From JAKFEW01 sp036675505 (GTDB lineage: Bacteria; Cyanobacteriota; Sericytochromatia; S15B-MN24; JAQBPE01): 44,448 nt of DNA. Each line of letters opens with the position of its first letter. Positions within the stretch are counted from its first letter, which is position 1. Shown here piece by piece: positions 31,566-40,515 of this stretch. The notes beneath the pieces are model-generated. The model was not told the origin of the DNA and ran no database searches. It saw only the letters and a list, made by a program, of their open reading frames with translations. The position numbers and the translations under genes are program-made. The DNA lies in the NCBI GenBank assembly GCA_036675505.1, contig JAKFEW010000151.1, forward strand, positions 1 to 44,448, in the 5' to 3' direction.

Positions 31566-31666
31566 TTGACCGGACAGTGTCGCGGAACGACGCCCCGGCG
31601 TCAACCTCCCGGCGATCCGGTGTCCCGGCGATCTGGTAGACTGGGCGCGCGAGAAAGGAGGCCCCC

Positions 31667-32083
31667 TTGGAAACGTTCCAGGTGCCCACCACCCAGCGCG
31701 AGCAGTTCGTCGACGTCACGGCGCAGGTGCGCGAAGCTGTCGCGAAGAGCGGCGCCACGGACGGCCTCGTACACGTCTACAGCCCCCACACCACAGCGGG
31801 CGTGACGATCAACGAGAACAGCGACCCGGACGTGCCGCGCGACATGCTCGCCTGGCTGCGCGCCGCGATCCCGCAGGAAGGACCGGCCCACGACCGCTTC
31901 CGGCATGGCGAGGGCAACGCCGACGCGCACCTGAAAACCAGCCTGATGGGCGCGGGCCAGCTCGTGCCGCTCGCGGGCGGTCAGCTCGCGCTCGGCAGGT
32001 GGCAGGCGATTTTCCTGGCAGAGTTCGACGGCCCGCGCACGCGGACCTTGCACGTGACCGTGCTCGGACCGCGGATCGGCTGA
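31667..32083 (+). CDS. yjbQ: YjbQ/UPF0047 family protein
   Basis: A 138-aa protein of the YjbQ family (secondary thiamine-phosphate synthase fold). Motifs: DVTAQVREAVAKSG, the conserved VYSPHTTAGVTINENSDPDV, HGEGNADAHLKTSLMGAGQLVPL and GRWQAIFLAEFDGPRTRTLHV. Members are trimeric; E. coli YjbQ shows weak thiamine phosphate synthase activity and its main role is unclear. It starts with TTG, fixed by AAAGGAGG eight bases upstream and by the conserved N-terminus beginning at METFQV. It converges on the lipoprotein gene at 32095 with 11 bp between. Confidence 0.93.
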   Translation: METFQVPTTQREQFVDVTAQVREAVAKSGATDGLVHVYSPHTTAGVTINENSDPDVPRDMLAWLRAAIPQEGPAHDRFRHGEGNADAHLKTSLMGAGQLVPLAGGQLALGRWQAIFLAEFDGPRTRTLHVTVLGPRIG

Positions 32084-32094
32084 ACCCTGGTAGC

Positions 32095-33078
32095 CTAGCT
32101 GGCGGGTGAAGCCGTCGGCGACGGTGCAGGCGCGGTCGAGGCCGCAGGCGCGGGGTCCGGGCCGAACAGGCCGCTCAGGTCGATCCCCTGCGGCACCACG
32201 AGCGTGCCCTCACCGCCGCCCGCCGCCACCGTCTGGCCATCCTGCGAGACCGCGCCCGAGCCCGCGACGTTGATCGTGGGCAGGCCGTTGAGCACGGACT
32301 GCACGTCCGCCGCGCTCACGCCGGTGGCCTTGATCTGGCCCTTGAGCGCGTCGAGCGAATCCGTGACGGCCTTGCCGTCCACCGTGACGGTGGCGAGGAA
32401 GCCCGTGATCGCCTTCGGGTCGTTCAGGTTGGGCAGGGCGTTCACGTCGAGCTTGGCGTCGACGGCCACGACGGCCTTGCCGAACGCGTTCCAGTCGACC
32501 TTGCCGAGCTGGTTGCCGAGGTCCTTGAACAGGTCCTGGACGACCAACGTCGAGGCGAAGGAGATCGTGACCGGCCTGGGCGGCTGGTTGGCCGGCGGCG
32601 GCTGCATGATCGTGCAGAACGGCTGCGGCGGCGGATCGATCGGCGCGTTCACGCCGCCGTTGGAGACCGTGACCTCGCCCTTCGCGTTGACCACGCTGGT
32701 GTACACGACGTAGGAGAGATCCCGCGGAACGCCGGTGATCACGAACTCGCCCTTGGCATTGGTGGTCGCGACCGTGGGGCCCTTGAAGCGCTCGCCTTTG
32801 GGCGTGCCGAGCCACACCTCGACGTTGGCGACGGCCTCGCCCTTCTCCATCAGCGAATACTTCTTCTTCGCGGCGTCGATCGCCGTCGCCGGCGCCTTGT
32901 CGCCGGCCTTCCAGCCGGTCGGGGCGATCACGTTGCCCTTCACCTCGCCGAGCTTCAGCGTGCGCGTGGTGGCGCCAGCCGGCGCGTTCGCGCCGGTGCG
33001 GCCGGACGTGCTCGAAGGCGACGGACCGCAGGCGGCCAGGGCCACGACGGCCACGAGGGGAAGTACGAGGGCACGCAT
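32095..33078 (-). CDS. Lipoprotein with carboxypeptidase-regulatory-like domain
   Basis: A 327-aa lipoprotein with lipobox ALAAC (Cys17) and GGAGG before the ATG. Residues 40-140 form a carboxypeptidase-regulatory-like domain (KLGEVKGNVIAPTGW... VANVEVWLGTPKGE... TTNAKGEFVITGVPRDLSYVVYTS). The rest is helical with several LxxLPN/NGLP turns (VLNGLPTINVAGSG) and a tail of ASTAPAPSPTASPAS. It shares the GVV/GNVIAPxG domain start with the partial lipoprotein at the right end, so the two are probably paralogous. Function unknown; a cell-surface role is likely. Confidence 0.85.
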   Translation of the reverse strand: MRALVLPLVAVVALAACGPSPSSTSGRTGANAPAGATTRTLKLGEVKGNVIAPTGWKAGDKAPATAIDAAKKKYSLMEKGEAVANVEVWLGTPKGERFKGPTVATTNAKGEFVITGVPRDLSYVVYTSVVNAKGEVTVSNGGVNAPIDPPPQPFCTIMQPPPANQPPRPVTISFASTLVVQDLFKDLGNQLGKVDWNAFGKAVVAVDAKLDVNALPNLNDPKAITGFLATVTVDGKAVTDSLDALKGQIKATGVSAADVQSVLNGLPTINVAGSGAVSQDGQTVAAGGGEGTLVVPQGIDLSGLFGPDPAPAASTAPAPSPTASPAS

Positions 33079-33221
33079 GCGAGGTCCTCCGGAGCAGGCG
33101 AGTAGGATACTGTGTTGATCCGCCATACCCGCCGGGCGGCGTCGCGCCACGCCGGCGCGAAGCGACCGAGCGGACAAGACGGTGGACGAGCCTGCCAGGC
33201 GAAAGGTTCCGTCGCCTCGCC

Positions 33222-36200
33222 CTACGGCTCCTTGCGCGTCACGACGGGCGGCCTGCCGCCGCCGACGCCGGCCGCGACGTGCGTGTCGACGTTCACCGGC
33301 GTGCCCGTGCGTGCGCGCCACAGCCAGCCGAAGTGGCGGTTGAAGAAGCCCGAGACGTCGTCGACGAACGTATAGGCCACCGGGATCACGATCAGCGTGA
33401 GCGCGGTCGAGGTGATCAGGCCGCCGATGACGGCCATCGCCATCGGGCTCAGCCGCTCGGTGCCCTCGCCGAGCTGCAGCGCGATCGGCAACATGCCTGC
33501 GATCATGGCGATCGTGGTCATGATGATCGGCCTGACGCGGTCGTGGGCGGCGTGGAGCAGGGCCTCCTGCCGGCCCATGCCCTGGTCGCGCGCGCGCAGC
33601 GCGTATTCGACGAGCAGGATCGAGTTCTTGGTGACCAGGCCCATCAGCATGATGATGCCGATCAGCGCCATCATGCCCATCTCCTTGCCGCCGATCAGCA
33701 GGCCGCCGAACGCGCCGCCGATCGCGAGCGGCAGCGCCAGCATGATCGTGAACGGCTGCATGAAGCCGCGGAAGATCAGCACCAGCACCACGTAGATCAG
33801 CAACACGCCGGTGCCGAAGGCGCGGCCGAAGCCCGCGAAGATGTCGGCCATGATCTTGGCCTCGCCGATCGAGCCCTTCTCGACGCCGGCCGGCAGGTTC
33901 TTCACAGTGGGCAGGGCATGGATCTTGTCCATCGCGCCGCCGAGCTGGGCGCCGGGCGCCACGTTGGCCGCCAGCGTCACCTGGCGCTGCCGGTCGTAGC
34001 GGTTGATCTGCACAGGGCCCGTGCCCATCCGCACGTCCGCCACCGAGCGCAGCGGCACCATGCCGCCGCGGCTCGGCACCATCAGGTTGCCGATCGCCGC
34101 GATGTCGTGGCGCACGTCCTCGCTGAGCTGGACGCGGATGTTGATCTGCTCGTCGCCGGCGTTGAACTTGGGCAGCGCCACGTCCACGTCGCCCTGGGTC
34201 GCCACGCGGGCCGTGCGGCCGATCGTGGCCACCAGCACGCCCTGCTCGGCCGCGCGGGCGGTGTCGGGCCGGATGTGGATCTCGGGGCGCAGCTCGGCCG
34301 AGCTGCTCGAGACGTCGCGCAGCTCGGGCATCGCGCGCATGTCGGAGAGCACCTTCGCCGCAACGCGGTCGAGCGCCTCGCCGTCCGCGCCGCGCAGCAG
34401 GAAGTTGACGTTCTTGCTCGCGCCGCCGCCCGCGGCGCCGGCCAGGTTGATCGCGATGCGCGCGCCGGGGATCTTGCGGAGCTCGGGCGACATCCGGCGC
34501 ACCCACTCGGTGATCGGGAAGTCGCGCTCGTGGCGGGGCGAGAGCGTCACGAAGAGCGTGGCCTTGTTCACGCCGCCCGCGCCCTCGCCGCGCATCGCGC
34601 CCATGCCCGCCGCGCCCGACGAGCCGGCTTTGGCGTACACCGTGCGCACCTGCGGGTCGGCCTCGAGGACCTTCGTGGTCGCCTGCGCGACGCGGTCGGT
34701 CTCCTCGATGCCGGCGCCGGTGGGCAGCTCGATCGTGACCAGCGCCTCGCCCGTGTCGCCATTGTTGATGAAGCCCTTGGGGATCAGCGGGATCAGGGCG
34801 AGCGAGGCCACGAACACGGCCGTCGCGCCGCCCACCACCAGCCAGCGGTGCTTGAGCGCCCACTGCAAGAAGGTCATGTAGGCCTGGCGGTAGAAGGGCT
34901 CCTTCTCGTCGCCATGGCCGCGCTCCGGCAGCATGTAGGCCGCGAGCAGCGGCGTCAGCGTGCGCGCGACCAGCAGCGAGAAGACCACGGCCACCGCCAC
35001 CGAGATGCCGAACGAGCGGAAGAACATGCCCGGGATGCCGCCCATGAATGAGACCGGCACGAAGACCGCCACGATCGTGAGGGTGGTCGCGATGACGGCC
35101 ACGCCGATCTCGTCGGTGGCCTCGAAGGCTGCCTGCCAGGGGCTCTTGCCCATGTCGATGTGGCGGTGGATGTTCTCGAGGTCGACGATCGCGTCGTCCA
35201 CCAGGATGCCGACGACGAGCGTCAGCGCCAGCGTGGTCATGCCGTTCAGCGAGTAGCCGAGCAGGCCCATGATCCAGAAGGTCGGCAGCACCGAGAGCGG
35301 GATCGCGAGACCGCTGATCACCGTGGACTGCCAGTTCCGCAAGAAGGCGTAGATGACGACGACCGAGAGCGCGGAGCCGAACAGCAGCGCGTCGATCGAG
35401 GCGTGGAACGCCGCGCGCGTGAAGGTGGCCTGGGTGCGGACCATCGTGACCACGACGTCCGCGGGCAGCGCCTTGCGCAGCTCATCGACCTGCTTGCGCA
35501 CGCCGTCTTCGGTTTGCACCAGCGGCGCGCCCTGGGCGCGCACCACCGAGAAGCCGACGACCGGCTCGCCGTCGAGGCGGGCGATCGACGACACGTCGGC
35601 GTAGGCCGAGTCCACGGTGCCCAGCGCGTCGAGGCGGACCATGCTGCCGCTCGCGAGCGGGATGCGGACCGCCCGGAGGTCGTCGACGGTCCTGGCCGAG
35701 CCGAGCGTGCGGATGCCGATCTCGCCGCCGCCGATCGCGCTCTTGCCGCCCGGCAGGTTGAGGTTCAGCTGGCGGAGCTGGCCCGAGACGAAGTCCACCG
35801 AGGTGCCCAGCGCCTGCAGCCGCGAAGGCGAGAGCCGCACGCGGATCTCGCGCTTGAGGCCGCCGTCGCGCTGCACCTCGGCCACGCCCGAGACGGTGAG
35901 CAGCGAGCGCGTGATGTCCTCGTCGACGAGGCGCGACAGCTCGCCCACCGTGCGCGTCGGGCTCGCCACGGTGTAGGTGGTGAAGGGGTCGCCCGAGCCG
36001 TTCGGGTGGCTGATGATCGGCTCGTCGACGTCGCCGGGCAGCTGCTGGCGGATGCGGGTGACGGCGTCGCGGGCGTCGTTGAGCGCCGTGTCGGTCGGGT
36101 GGCCCACCTCGAACTCGAGGATCGTGGTGCTCGCGCCCTCGACGACCGTCGAGCGGATGTGGTCGAGCCCGTTGATGCCGACCACGGCGTCCTCGACCTT

Positions 36201-36395
36201 GCGGGTCACGTCGGTCTCGAGCTCGGCCGCCGCCGCGCCCGGTCGGGTCACGGTGACCACGATCATCGGGAAATCGACGTCCGGCCACTGGTTCACGCCC
36301 AGCTGGCGGTAAGACTGCCAGCCCATGAGCGTCAACAGCAAGAAGAGCAGGAAGATGGGGATCGGGTTGCGGATCGCCCAGGCCGAGACGTTCAT
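33222..36395 (-). CDS. RND efflux transporter (AcrB/MdtB/hydrophobe-amphiphile family)
   Basis: A 1057-aa pump with the duplicated RND layout: TM1 IRNPIPIFLLFLLLTLMGW, a first periplasmic porter region, TM2-6 around residues 330-540 (SALSVVVIYAFLRNWQSTVISGLAIPLSVLPTFWIMGLLGYSLN), the motif LTLVVGILVDDAIVDLENIHRH with the proton-relay Asp pair, and the repeat in the second half (FGRAFGTGVLLIYVVLVLIFRGF, LIGIIMLMGLVTKNSILLVEYA). The tail is ARTGTPVNVDTHVAAGVGGGRPP. No adaptor or TolC gene is adjacent, so it relies on distant partners. Two palindromes lie upstream of the start. Substrates unknown. Confidence 0.93.
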   Translation of the reverse strand: MNVSAWAIRNPIPIFLLFLLLTLMGWQSYRQLGVNQWPDVDFPMIVVTVTRPGAAAAELETDVTRKVEDAVVGINGLDHIRSTVVEGASTTILEFEVGHPTDTALNDARDAVTRIRQQLPGDVDEPIISHPNGSGDPFTTYTVASPTRTVGELSRLVDEDITRSLLTVSGVAEVQRDGGLKREIRVRLSPSRLQALGTSVDFVSGQLRQLNLNLPGGKSAIGGGEIGIRTLGSARTVDDLRAVRIPLASGSMVRLDALGTVDSAYADVSSIARLDGEPVVGFSVVRAQGAPLVQTEDGVRKQVDELRKALPADVVVTMVRTQATFTRAAFHASIDALLFGSALSVVVIYAFLRNWQSTVISGLAIPLSVLPTFWIMGLLGYSLNGMTTLALTLVVGILVDDAIVDLENIHRHIDMGKSPWQAAFEATDEIGVAVIATTLTIVAVFVPVSFMGGIPGMFFRSFGISVAVAVVFSLLVARTLTPLLAAYMLPERGHGDEKEPFYRQAYMTFLQWALKHRWLVVGGATAVFVASLALIPLIPKGFINNGDTGEALVTIELPTGAGIEETDRVAQATTKVLEADPQVRTVYAKAGSSGAAGMGAMRGEGAGGVNKATLFVTLSPRHERDFPITEWVRRMSPELRKIPGARIAINLAGAAGGGASKNVNFLLRGADGEALDRVAAKVLSDMRAMPELRDVSSSSAELRPEIHIRPDTARAAEQGVLVATIGRTARVATQGDVDVALPKFNAGDEQINIRVQLSEDVRHDIAAIGNLMVPSRGGMVPLRSVADVRMGTGPVQINRYDRQRQVTLAANVAPGAQLGGAMDKIHALPTVKNLPAGVEKGSIGEAKIMADIFAGFGRAFGTGVLLIYVVLVLIFRGFMQPFTIMLALPLAIGGAFGGLLIGGKEMGMMALIGIIMLMGLVTKNSILLVEYALRARDQGMGRQEALLHAAHDRVRPIIMTTIAMIAGMLPIALQLGEGTERLSPMAMAVIGGLITSTALTLIVIPVAYTFVDDVSGFFNRHFGWLWRARTGTPVNVDTHVAAGVGGGRPPVVTRKEP

Positions 36396-36411
36396 GGAAG
36401 GTAGCTCCCGT

Positions 36412-36456
36412 AACGTGCAAACGTTCGAGTACAGAATATTTTCACTACCAAAATAT
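36412..36456. promoter_or_regulatory. Two palindromes in the RND transporter promoter
   Basis: AACGT-gcaa-ACGTT (36412-36425) and ATATTTT-cactacc-AAAATAT (36436-36456) lie 17 and 41 bp upstream of the RND start. A weak minus-strand promoter TTGCCA-N17-AAATAT overlaps the second one. Such symmetry is typical of TetR/MarR repressor sites at efflux genes. No regulator gene is adjacent. Confidence 0.5.
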
Positions 36457-36495
36457 CATGGCAAGGAAGCGACTGTAAATCCCGACAGGTGATCT

Positions 36496-36909
36496 TCAGC
36501 CGCGGCTCAGGTGGCGGGTGAAGCCGCGGTTCACCTCGGTGACGGAGTGGTGGCCGGCGCCGAGCGCCACCGCCAACCGATCGACCGCCTCGGCCGGGTC
36601 GATCGTCTCGCCACACGTGAACACGTCGATCGCCGCGTAGCCGTATTCCGGCCAGGTGTGGATCGTGAGGTGCGACTCCGCGATGATCACCACGCCGCTC
36701 ACGCCGTGCGGGTTGAAGAGGTGGAACACGGACTCCACGATGGTTGCGCCCGCCTCGCGCGCGGCGTCGTTCATGGCCTGCTCGATCAGCGTGCGATCGG
36801 TGAGGCGCTCGCGGTCGCAGTCGTAGAGCTCGGCGATCAGCTGGCGGCCGAGGTAGCGAGGGACGGCGGGGACGTGGGCTTCGAGGCGGGGTTCGAGCGG
36901 GGCGGTCAC
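36496..36909 (-). CDS. speD: S-adenosylmethionine decarboxylase proenzyme, SpeD class 1b
   Basis: A 137-aa pyruvoyl enzyme that decarboxylates S-adenosylmethionine for spermidine synthesis. It is made as a proenzyme that cleaves itself between Glu78 and Ser79 in AESHLTIHTWPEYGYAAIDVFTCG. Ser79, His84 and Cys99 have the same spacing as the catalytic Ser, His and Cys of the Thermotoga-type enzyme. The length is typical of the prokaryotic short class. The GTG start has GGGAGC upstream. A spermidine synthase gene is not in the window. It lies 100 bp upstream of the RND gene on the same strand and 51 bp downstream of an ABC permease. Confidence 0.95.
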   Translation of the reverse strand: MTAPLEPRLEAHVPAVPRYLGRQLIAELYDCDRERLTDRTLIEQAMNDAAREAGATIVESVFHLFNPHGVSGVVIIAESHLTIHTWPEYGYAAIDVFTCGETIDPAEAVDRLAVALGAGHHSVTEVNRGFTRHLSRG

Positions 36910-36960
36910 GCTCCCATCATACCGCGCCCAGCTCGTCTCCCGCCCCCCGGGCGGGACGAG

Positions 36961-37767
36961 TCAGATCGGCAGATCGCGCCGCGCGAAGGTGATCGTCGCC
37001 CCGACCACGCCGAGCAGCATCAGGCCACCCAGCACGGCGACGTCCCGCGCCGCGAGCGCCGTCCCCTTGAGGATCGCCGGCGCGTCGTAGTAGTGGAACA
37101 GCGACAGCCAGCGCCACTGCTCGAGCACCTCCCACATGCCGCCCGTGTGCTCCAGGATCAAGGACCCCAGCACCAGCCCCGCGCCGAAGAACGCCGGCGG
37201 CGCGGCCCGCGTGCTCAGCGCGGAGGCCCAGAGCACGAGCGCGCCGATCGCCCCATACAGCAAGAAGCCGCCGAGACCTGCGTGCAGGTAGGGGGTCCAG
37301 CCCGCGAGGGTCACGTGATGGTACCCGCCCCAGGCGCGCAGCGCGCCGATCAGGACCACGTGGAGGACCGCGACGCCCGCCAGCATCACGGCCGCCCGCG
37401 CGAGCAGGAAGGGCGCGCGGCCGACCGGGTAGGCCAACATCCAGCCGAGCGCGCCGCGCTCGAGGTCGCCCGCCACCGCGCGCACGCCGCGCGTGATGGG
37501 CCAGAGCGACATCAGGGCCAGGGTCACCGGGTGGAAGAAGGCGAAGCCGACGTAGCCCTCGAAGGAGATGCCGCCGGTGCGGGCCTCGATCGCCTTGCGC
37601 ATGAACTTGGGCGCGTGCTTGCCGACCTGCGCCATGCGTTCCTGGAACATCGGGAAGCCCCAGGCCATCAGGTACGCCACCAGCACCAGGCCGACGACCG
37701 AGAGCATCAGCAGGCGCCAGGACACGCGCAGCTCGCGGCCCGCGACCAGCAGCGGCGGTGCGATCAT
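36961..37767 (-). CDS. ABC transporter permease (ABC-2 type)
   Basis: A 268-aa membrane protein with about six hydrophobic segments (LLMLSVVGLVLVAYLMAWGF, FAFFHPVTLALMSLWPI, FLLARAAVMLAGVAVLHVVLIGAL and others) and the cytoplasmic DLERGALGWMLAYPVGRAPFLLARA segment typical of ABC-2 exporters. It is 16 bp downstream of the ATPase gene and has GGAGGT before its ATG. With that ATPase it forms a two-gene exporter of unknown substrate. Confidence 0.88.
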   Translation of the reverse strand: MIAPPLLVAGRELRVSWRLLMLSVVGLVLVAYLMAWGFPMFQERMAQVGKHAPKFMRKAIEARTGGISFEGYVGFAFFHPVTLALMSLWPITRGVRAVAGDLERGALGWMLAYPVGRAPFLLARAAVMLAGVAVLHVVLIGALRAWGGYHHVTLAGWTPYLHAGLGGFLLYGAIGALVLWASALSTRAAPPAFFGAGLVLGSLILEHTGGMWEVLEQWRWLSLFHYYDAPAILKGTALAARDVAVLGGLMLLGVVGATITFARRDLPI

Positions 37768-37783
37768 CGTCCGACCTCCCCGC

Positions 37784-38674
<891 letters not shown>

Positions 38675-38748
38675 GGCGGGCTCCAGGGTTCGACTCGTCC
38701 GCATCATAGCCGCACCGCGCCGGCCAGGCAAATCGAAGGCGGGCGGGG

Positions 38749-39624
38749 TCAGTCGTAGGCCACCACGTCCAGCTCGGCGACGTGGTCGGAGAGCGCGCCG
38801 GCGTTCAGCCGGGCCGGGCCGAGCGAGAGGCGATCGCCCGTCTGCATCTCCCCGCCGAGCGCCTTGAACCCCTTGCCCAGCACGTAATCGATATTGACGC
38901 GACGGCCAGGCAGGCTCACGCCGGCCACGCCCGTTGGCCCGAGGTCGCGCAGCCCGGCCTTCGCCATCGCCGCCCGCGAGCGGCGGAACTCCGGCCTGTC
39001 GGCCTCGACCGTATCGGTGGTGGGCGTGTTGAGGTCGCCGAGCACGAGCACCTTGCCTGGCACGCGCCCCACCGTGGCCATCAGCTGCTCGAGCTGGGGC
39101 GCCGTGAGCTGGGCCTTGGAGGAGACGTGGGTGTTGAAGACCGTCACGCGCTCGCCGGTGACGCGGTCGCGCAGCGCCAGCCGCTGGACGGCCGGCGGGA
39201 CAAAGGCTGCGCAGGCGGCCAGCGCGAGCTCCTTGAACGACTTGCGCGCGCGCCACATGTCCTTGAGCCGGCTCCATACGCCCCGCGCGTTGCCGCGCCA
39301 GAGCCGATCCGTGCCGCTCGACTCGACAGCGAAGCGCCGCGGCACCACGAGCAGCAGGCCGGAGTTCACGGTCATGCGCGACCAGCGCACCGTGAAGGTG
39401 CCGCGCGCCTTTGCGAGCTGCTCGAGCCTGGCCTTCAAGGCGTCGCCGGTCTCCTGCAGCGCGACCAGCGGCGCGTCAGGCGCACCCGCAACCACGGCGC
39501 GCAGAGGCGCCAGCTCCGCGAAGTCGGCCTGCGGGGCCCGCGGGCCGCTGCGGGCCGCGGTGTTGTAGGTGAGGATGCGGAGCGGCGGGCGGGCCGGACC
39601 GATGGATGGGACACCGAGCTGCAT
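38749..39624 (-). CDS. Endonuclease/exonuclease/phosphatase (EEP) family hydrolase
   Basis: A 291-aa metal-dependent hydrolase. Motifs in order: RILTYNTAARSG, PLVALQETG (metal Glu), VFNTHVSS (His), LVLGDLNTPTTDT (Asp/Asn), VNIDYVLGKG, and LSDHVAELDVVAYD (final Asp-His). These are the six blocks of the DNase I/exonuclease III/phosphatase fold; nucleic acid or phospholipid head group could be the substrate. No signal peptide is visible. The ATG has no SD, and a possible -10 (GATACA, 39630-39635) is so close that the mRNA may be leaderless. TTTAACG repeats precede it. Confidence 0.85.
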   Translation of the reverse strand: MQLGVPSIGPARPPLRILTYNTAARSGPRAPQADFAELAPLRAVVAGAPDAPLVALQETGDALKARLEQLAKARGTFTVRWSRMTVNSGLLLVVPRRFAVESSGTDRLWRGNARGVWSRLKDMWRARKSFKELALAACAAFVPPAVQRLALRDRVTGERVTVFNTHVSSKAQLTAPQLEQLMATVGRVPGKVLVLGDLNTPTTDTVEADRPEFRRSRAAMAKAGLRDLGPTGVAGVSLPGRRVNIDYVLGKGFKALGGEMQTGDRLSLGPARLNAGALSDHVAELDVVAYD

Positions 39625-39629
39625 ATCGG

Positions 39630-39675
39630 TGTATCGGGCGATCCAGACCTGAAAATTCGTTAAACTGCCGTTAAA
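39630..39675 (-). promoter_or_regulatory. TTTAACG direct repeat (11-bp period) plus GATACA
   Basis: Read on the minus strand, TTTAACG occurs twice (39675-39669 and 39664-39658) with an 11-bp period, followed after 22 bases by GATCGCC-CGATACA, matching the GATCGCC-GATAGT element before the gene at 25736. It lies in the 51-bp gap between the nucleotidyltransferase stop and the EEP start. Confidence 0.45.
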
Positions 39676-40461
39676 TCAGGCCTCGCCGAGCCGCAGGCGC
39701 ACCAGCAGGTCGTGGAGTGCCGGCCCGGCCGTCGGCGCCTCCGGCAGCCTGCTCGCCTCGTGGGCCGCCTCGAGGGCCTGGGCCAGCCGGCTGAAGCCGT
39801 CCTGGTAGAACGCGAGGTCCGCGGCGTCGAGCGTGGCCTTTTCCTTGCCGGCGCGCTTGAGCGCGATCAGCTCGTCAACGTAAGGCAGCCCGAACTCGGC
39901 GTTCAGCGTCGCGAGGTTCGCCTCGACCTCGCCCGTGCGCATGAGCCAGATGCCGGTGAGCAGCACGCGGAAGACGTACAGCAGCGGCTTCACGCGTGGC
40001 GGCTGGCCTTGCATGAAGAGCCGCCACTGGTTGGCCGCGAAGCCGCGGTAGTGGTGGATGTGGTGCCGCGTCACGCAGCCCTTCGCGATCGCCCGCAGCT
40101 CGGCGTGCGCCGGGGTGGTGTGGACGACGAGCGGCGAATGGAGCTGCTCGAGCACGTAGCCGTTCTTCCTGAGCATCAGCTGGAAGAACTTCCTCGCGTC
40201 GTGGGTGACGAGGTCGAGCTCGAGCCCCGCGCGATCCTCCGCCAGCTCATAGGTCTCGGGCCCCGTCTCGAGGCCGACCAGCTCCGGCAACGGCAGCAGG
40301 TGCACGCCGCGCAGGTCCCAGTCGCTGTCGGGCGAAGGGAAGCCGTAGAGGTGGGCGCCGCTGACGGTGGCGAAGAGCAGCGGGTAGGGGTGGCTCGCGG
40401 CGATCGCCGCCAGGCGCGCCTGGACGAACGGGTCGACCATGGGCTGGGCGGGCTCGATCAT
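39676..40461 (-). CDS. YcgL/RlaP-type nucleotidyltransferase
   Basis: A 261-aa protein with the pol-beta nucleotidyltransferase signature VSGAHLYGFPSPDSDWDLRG (about 33-52), containing the Gly-Ser-type motif followed by DxD (SDWD). The second half is helical (MLRKNGYVLEQLHSPLVV, HHIHHYRGFAANQWRLFMQG), as in the COG3541 family of predicted nucleotidyltransferases, some members of which (RlaP) accompany RNA-repair enzymes. It would transfer a nucleotide to an RNA or protein, target unknown. It is divergent from a second family member with only 54 bp between starts and precedes the EEP gene by 51 bp. Confidence 0.85.
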   Translation of the reverse strand: MIEPAQPMVDPFVQARLAAIAASHPYPLLFATVSGAHLYGFPSPDSDWDLRGVHLLPLPELVGLETGPETYELAEDRAGLELDLVTHDARKFFQLMLRKNGYVLEQLHSPLVVHTTPAHAELRAIAKGCVTRHHIHHYRGFAANQWRLFMQGQPPRVKPLLYVFRVLLTGIWLMRTGEVEANLATLNAEFGLPYVDELIALKRAGKEKATLDAADLAFYQDGFSRLAQALEAAHEASRLPEAPTAGPALHDLLVRLRLGEA

Positions 40462-40515
40462 GGGCGCGGTCCTCCGGGCGGTTGCTTACCCGCCCCGGCC
40501 GGGAAGGTGACCGGC

